Of a DNA stretch of 64,000 bases, positions 61,824-64,000 are shown piece by piece. Source of the stretch: an uncultured Gammaproteobacteria bacterium (GTDB taxonomy: Bacteria > Pseudomonadota > Gammaproteobacteria > Arenicellales > JAANXG01); NCBI GenBank assembly GCA_947258785.1, contig CAMYJT010000004.1:128717-192716 (forward strand), written 5' to 3'. The position numbers were made by a program, and so were the translations under genes. The stretch's first letter is position 1. The number at the start of each line of letters is the position of its first letter. A model generated the notes under the pieces. It was given only the letters and a program-made list of their open reading frames with translations, was not told where the DNA came from and made no database searches.

Positions 61824-61973
61824 AACCCCAGTCTAGCCCGCATATTGCACCAAGGATCTCGGATGACCCACGAGCACCGAAGGCCGGCGGAGCGCCCGCC
61901 GCGGCGTGCCGGGCGTCTTGCGGTGCCTGGGCCAGATGGGGAATACTGAACGCTCGGTGTTAACAATGGCAGG
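61824..61973. other. Intergenic region between membrane protease and sirtuin genes
   Basis: 150 bases containing the solo repeat end at 61834-61857. No further gene is seen. Confidence 0.4.
61834..61857 (+). repeat. Solo copy of the MITE end
   Basis: Matches the end at 50174 in 21 of 23 positions, in forward orientation, and is also preceded by CTAG (61833-61836). Sequence after the end (GAT then CGGA) continues to match briefly. No partner end is seen within the next 2 kb. Confidence 0.6.
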
Positions 61974-62948
61974 ATGATTGCCGTGGATCCGCTCTGCGCG
62001 TTGAGGGAGTTCATATCACGCCACCGCCGCCTGTTCGTGCTCACCGGCGCCGGGTGCAGCACCGCCTCGGGGATTCCGGATTACCGGGATCGGGACGGCC
62101 GTTGGAAATGCCGGCGGCCGGTGATGTACCAGGACTTCGTCCACAGCGCCGCGGTGCGCCGGCGTTACTGGGCGCGCAGCGCGCTGGGTTGGCCGGCAGT
62201 GGACGGGGCGCAGCCGAACCGCGCCCACCGGGCGCTGGCCGCGCTCGAATCGGCCGGCCGGCTGACGCGGCTGGTGACCCAGAACGTCGATGGCCTGCAC
62301 CAGCGCGCCGGGAGCCGCAAGGTCATCGACCTGCACGGGCGGCTCGACGCCGTGGAGTGTCTGCACTGCCGGGAGACCGCACCCAGGCCCCTGTTCCAGG
62401 ACCGCTTGGTGGATTTGAATCCCTGGTTGACGGCCGCCGCGTCGGTGCCGGCCGCCCCCGATGCTGACGCGCATCTGGAGGCGCCCGAACTCGCCAGCGT
62501 TCGGATCCCTCCATGCGTGCACTGTGGTGGTCCGCTCAAGCCTGCGGTGACGTTTTTCGGCGAGGCGGTGCCGCCGGAGCGGGTCGCCGCCGCTCACGAG
62601 GCGCTCGCCCGGGCCGACGCCATGCTGGTGGTGGGCTCCTCACTGATGGTGTACTCAGGGTATCGCTTCTGCCGCGCCGCGCGGGAACAAGGCAAAGCCA
62701 TCGCCGCCGTAAACCAAGGACGCACCCGGGCCGACGCGGAGTTGACGGTCAAGATTGACGACGACTGCGGCCGGGTGCTACACGGCGTGGTGTGTGACAC
62801 CGATACCCAGGCGATGGTCCGTGACCCTGTCTGCGACCGGGCCACAGCCGGCGCTGTCGGGCCGGGTAACGGCGCAGCGCTGCGGCCGTCACACCATGCT
62901 GGGCAAGACCGGACAGCGGGCAATCCCCAGCGTCCGGGTGGGGCATAG
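61974..62948 (+). CDS. Sir2 family NAD-dependent deacetylase
   Basis: 324 residues. NAD site GAGCSTASGIPDYRD (25-39), TQNVDGLHQRAG (102-113), catalytic His121 in LHG, four zinc Cys (C129, C132, C181, C184), FFGE (194-197) and GSSLMVYSGY. It probably removes acyl groups from lysines. The last 45 residues or so (TQAMVRDPVCDRATAGAVG...) are low in family likeness and may reflect a frame-shifted or extended end. ATG at 61974 is the first start. Confidence 0.85.
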   Translation: MIAVDPLCALREFISRHRRLFVLTGAGCSTASGIPDYRDRDGRWKCRRPVMYQDFVHSAAVRRRYWARSALGWPAVDGAQPNRAHRALAALESAGRLTRLVTQNVDGLHQRAGSRKVIDLHGRLDAVECLHCRETAPRPLFQDRLVDLNPWLTAAASVPAAPDADAHLEAPELASVRIPPCVHCGGPLKPAVTFFGEAVPPERVAAAHEALARADAMLVVGSSLMVYSGYRFCRAAREQGKAIAAVNQGRTRADAELTVKIDDDCGRVLHGVVCDTDTQAMVRDPVCDRATAGAVGPGNGAALRPSHHAGQDRTAGNPQRPGGA

Positions 62949-63484
62949 GGCGAGTTTCGGCGGTGTAATTGATCTAGGTCACATTAACCTAAAATCAACC
63001 GGGGAAATTGACGGAAATCAAGTGCGCAATTCTTAAATTTCGGTAATATCCACAAACCGTGGGGGTAAAGCAACAATCAGTGTCAAGGGTACTGCGTGGA
63101 CATTGACCGACGACATGTCAACGTTGCCCGACAGCGTGCCGCCGATGCCGGCAACGGCTTGGTTATCGTCGGTGCCAGTCGGTCGAAACCGGCCCGGGAC
63201 AGCGGCCGGCGGGCAAGCGCCCGGGGTAACGTCGTTGCCGACGGCACCCGCTCTGCAGCGGCAGCCAATCCCCCCAGCCAGTTCCGTCCGCGCCAATTCA
63301 ACCAACGAGTGCTTGGGCGCGGCATGAATCGCTTTGCTTCGTATCGGGGGGCTGACCATGACGTTGCGACAAATTGTCTCGAGACCGCCTGGGCGGCGAG
63401 TTTAGCGTGATGAATGACATTGCCATGGGTCGTCGGGTCATCGAGCCCGGTACCGGTCTGGGGTCGGGAGTGAGGGGTACGGGT
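62949..63484. other. Intergenic region with no assigned gene
   Basis: 536 bases before the cytochrome gene. TTGACG at 63008-63013 and TCTTAA at 63031-63036 are 17 bases apart and could be a promoter, but the second box is poor. Short frames on both strands (about 75-108 codons) lack ribosome-binding sites or family motifs. An inverted AGGT/ACCT lies near 62977. Confidence 0.4.
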
Positions 63485-64000
63485 ATGAAGATGAAGTGGA
63501 TTTCTGGCCTGTTATTGGCCATTGCGTGTACGGTGTGGTTCGGCCACGCCTCCGCACGATTTGCAAACAACCAGCACCCGGGCCCGCACCTGCCGGCGCT
63601 GGGCTGCAGTGTCTGCCACGACTATCTCGGGGTGCCGCCCTACGTGGCCAAGGATGTCTGTTTGCAGTGCCACGCGGACCGCGACGGTGACGAGGTCGCC
63701 GACCCGGTCCCGCTGGATGGCGCGACGTTTGGCGGGCAACAGATCAATGCTTGGAACGCCGACCCGACGCCCTTAACGAACGCCGGTCTGCAGTGGCCGC
63801 CGCCGGCGGTGCAGACCCACGGCAACGGGCGCTTCGCCTTCGAGCTGGACTGCACGCTGTGTCACAACCCGACTATTCCCACCCAGAACATACGGCACGG
63901 TACGGACTACGGTAAGTACATCCGCGGCAACATCGGCGACCCCTTTGAGATCCCCCAATACGCGCCCGAGTGGCTAGGCGGCGGCACGATCGAGGTGGTG
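63485..64000 (+). CDS. Exported multihaem cytochrome c, partial
   Basis: An open frame from ATG 63485 to the window end (172 codons, still open). A signal peptide (KMKWISGLLLAIACTVWFG) is followed by three CxxCH haem motifs within 140 residues: CSVCH, CLQCH and CTLCH. GAGGGG lies 8 bases upstream of the ATG. An in-frame ATG at 63410 would add 25 residues with no signal. It is a periplasmic or outer-surface electron carrier. The rest of the gene is outside the window, so the haem count and family cannot be fixed. Confidence 0.85.
   Translation, partial: MKMKWISGLLLAIACTVWFGHASARFANNQHPGPHLPALGCSVCHDYLGVPPYVAKDVCLQCHADRDGDEVADPVPLDGATFGGQQINAWNADPTPLTNAGLQWPPPAVQTHGNGRFAFELDCTLCHNPTIPTQNIRHGTDYGKYIRGNIGDPFEIPQYAPEWLGGGTIEVV

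Noticed and set aside
63033..63359. A 108-codon open frame on the minus strand upstream of the cytochrome
   Set aside because: No ribosome-binding site, no hydrophobic or family motif, and equally good frames occur in other phases.

Overview
The window looks like chromosomal DNA of a moderately GC-rich gammaproteobacterium. The backbone dapB-carA-carB-greA ... yhbY-rlmE-ftsH-folP-glmM-tpiA-secG-tRNA-Leu ... tRNA-fMet-rimP-nusA-infB-rbfA-truB-rpsO-pnp matches the order known from Pseudomonas-like genomes. A complete 14-gene nuo operon, with nuoC and nuoD separate, sits between the two tRNAs. The genus cannot be fixed from the sequence alone.

Layout. 1-5.9 kb: an SDR oxidoreductase, then an Anbu (proteasome-like) module made of a zinc-ribbon metallopeptidase, Anbu, a circularly permuted ATP-grasp enzyme and an alpha-E protein, followed by an FHA protein. 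6.1-12 kb: lysine/peptidoglycan (dapB), carbamoyl phosphate (carAB) and transcript cleavage (greA) genes, with an attenuator-like leader in front of carA. 12-15.5 kb: an accessory block (DUF4149 membrane protein, an AT-rich methyltransferase island, an anchored protein of unknown function, an NRDE protein) that splits greA from yhbY. 15.5-22.3 kb: RNA modification, membrane proteolysis, folate, cell-wall precursor, glycolysis and secretion genes. 22.3-37.1 kb: complex I. 37.1-45.8 kb: translation and RNA-metabolism genes with a rimP leader terminator. 45.9-54.6 kb: a rhodanese, NAD-type isocitrate dehydrogenase coupled to a YheT-type hydrolase, a DksA with a histone-like tail, a HAD phosphatase, a lipase-3 protein, an NlpC/P60 lipoprotein, a SIMPL protein, a lipoprotein and a tandem Usp protein. 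54.6-64 kb: an unrecognised 555-residue protein, an 1122-residue M1-like/M28/PDZ double peptidase, a secreted beta-propeller, a zinc-ribbon membrane metalloprotease, a sirtuin and the start of a multihaem cytochrome c cut by the window end.

The left two-thirds is mostly core housekeeping sequence. The most unusual items are the Anbu module lacking its usual transglutaminase, the carAB leader (promoter, possible 9-codon ORF and terminator before carA), the DksA tail with an 18-bp tandem repeat, a candidate 249-bp MITE flanked by CTAG with two further solo ends, and the double-peptidase gene with its neighbours. Start codons were chosen from family alignment and ribosome-binding sites. All functional calls come from reading motifs by eye; no database search was run.
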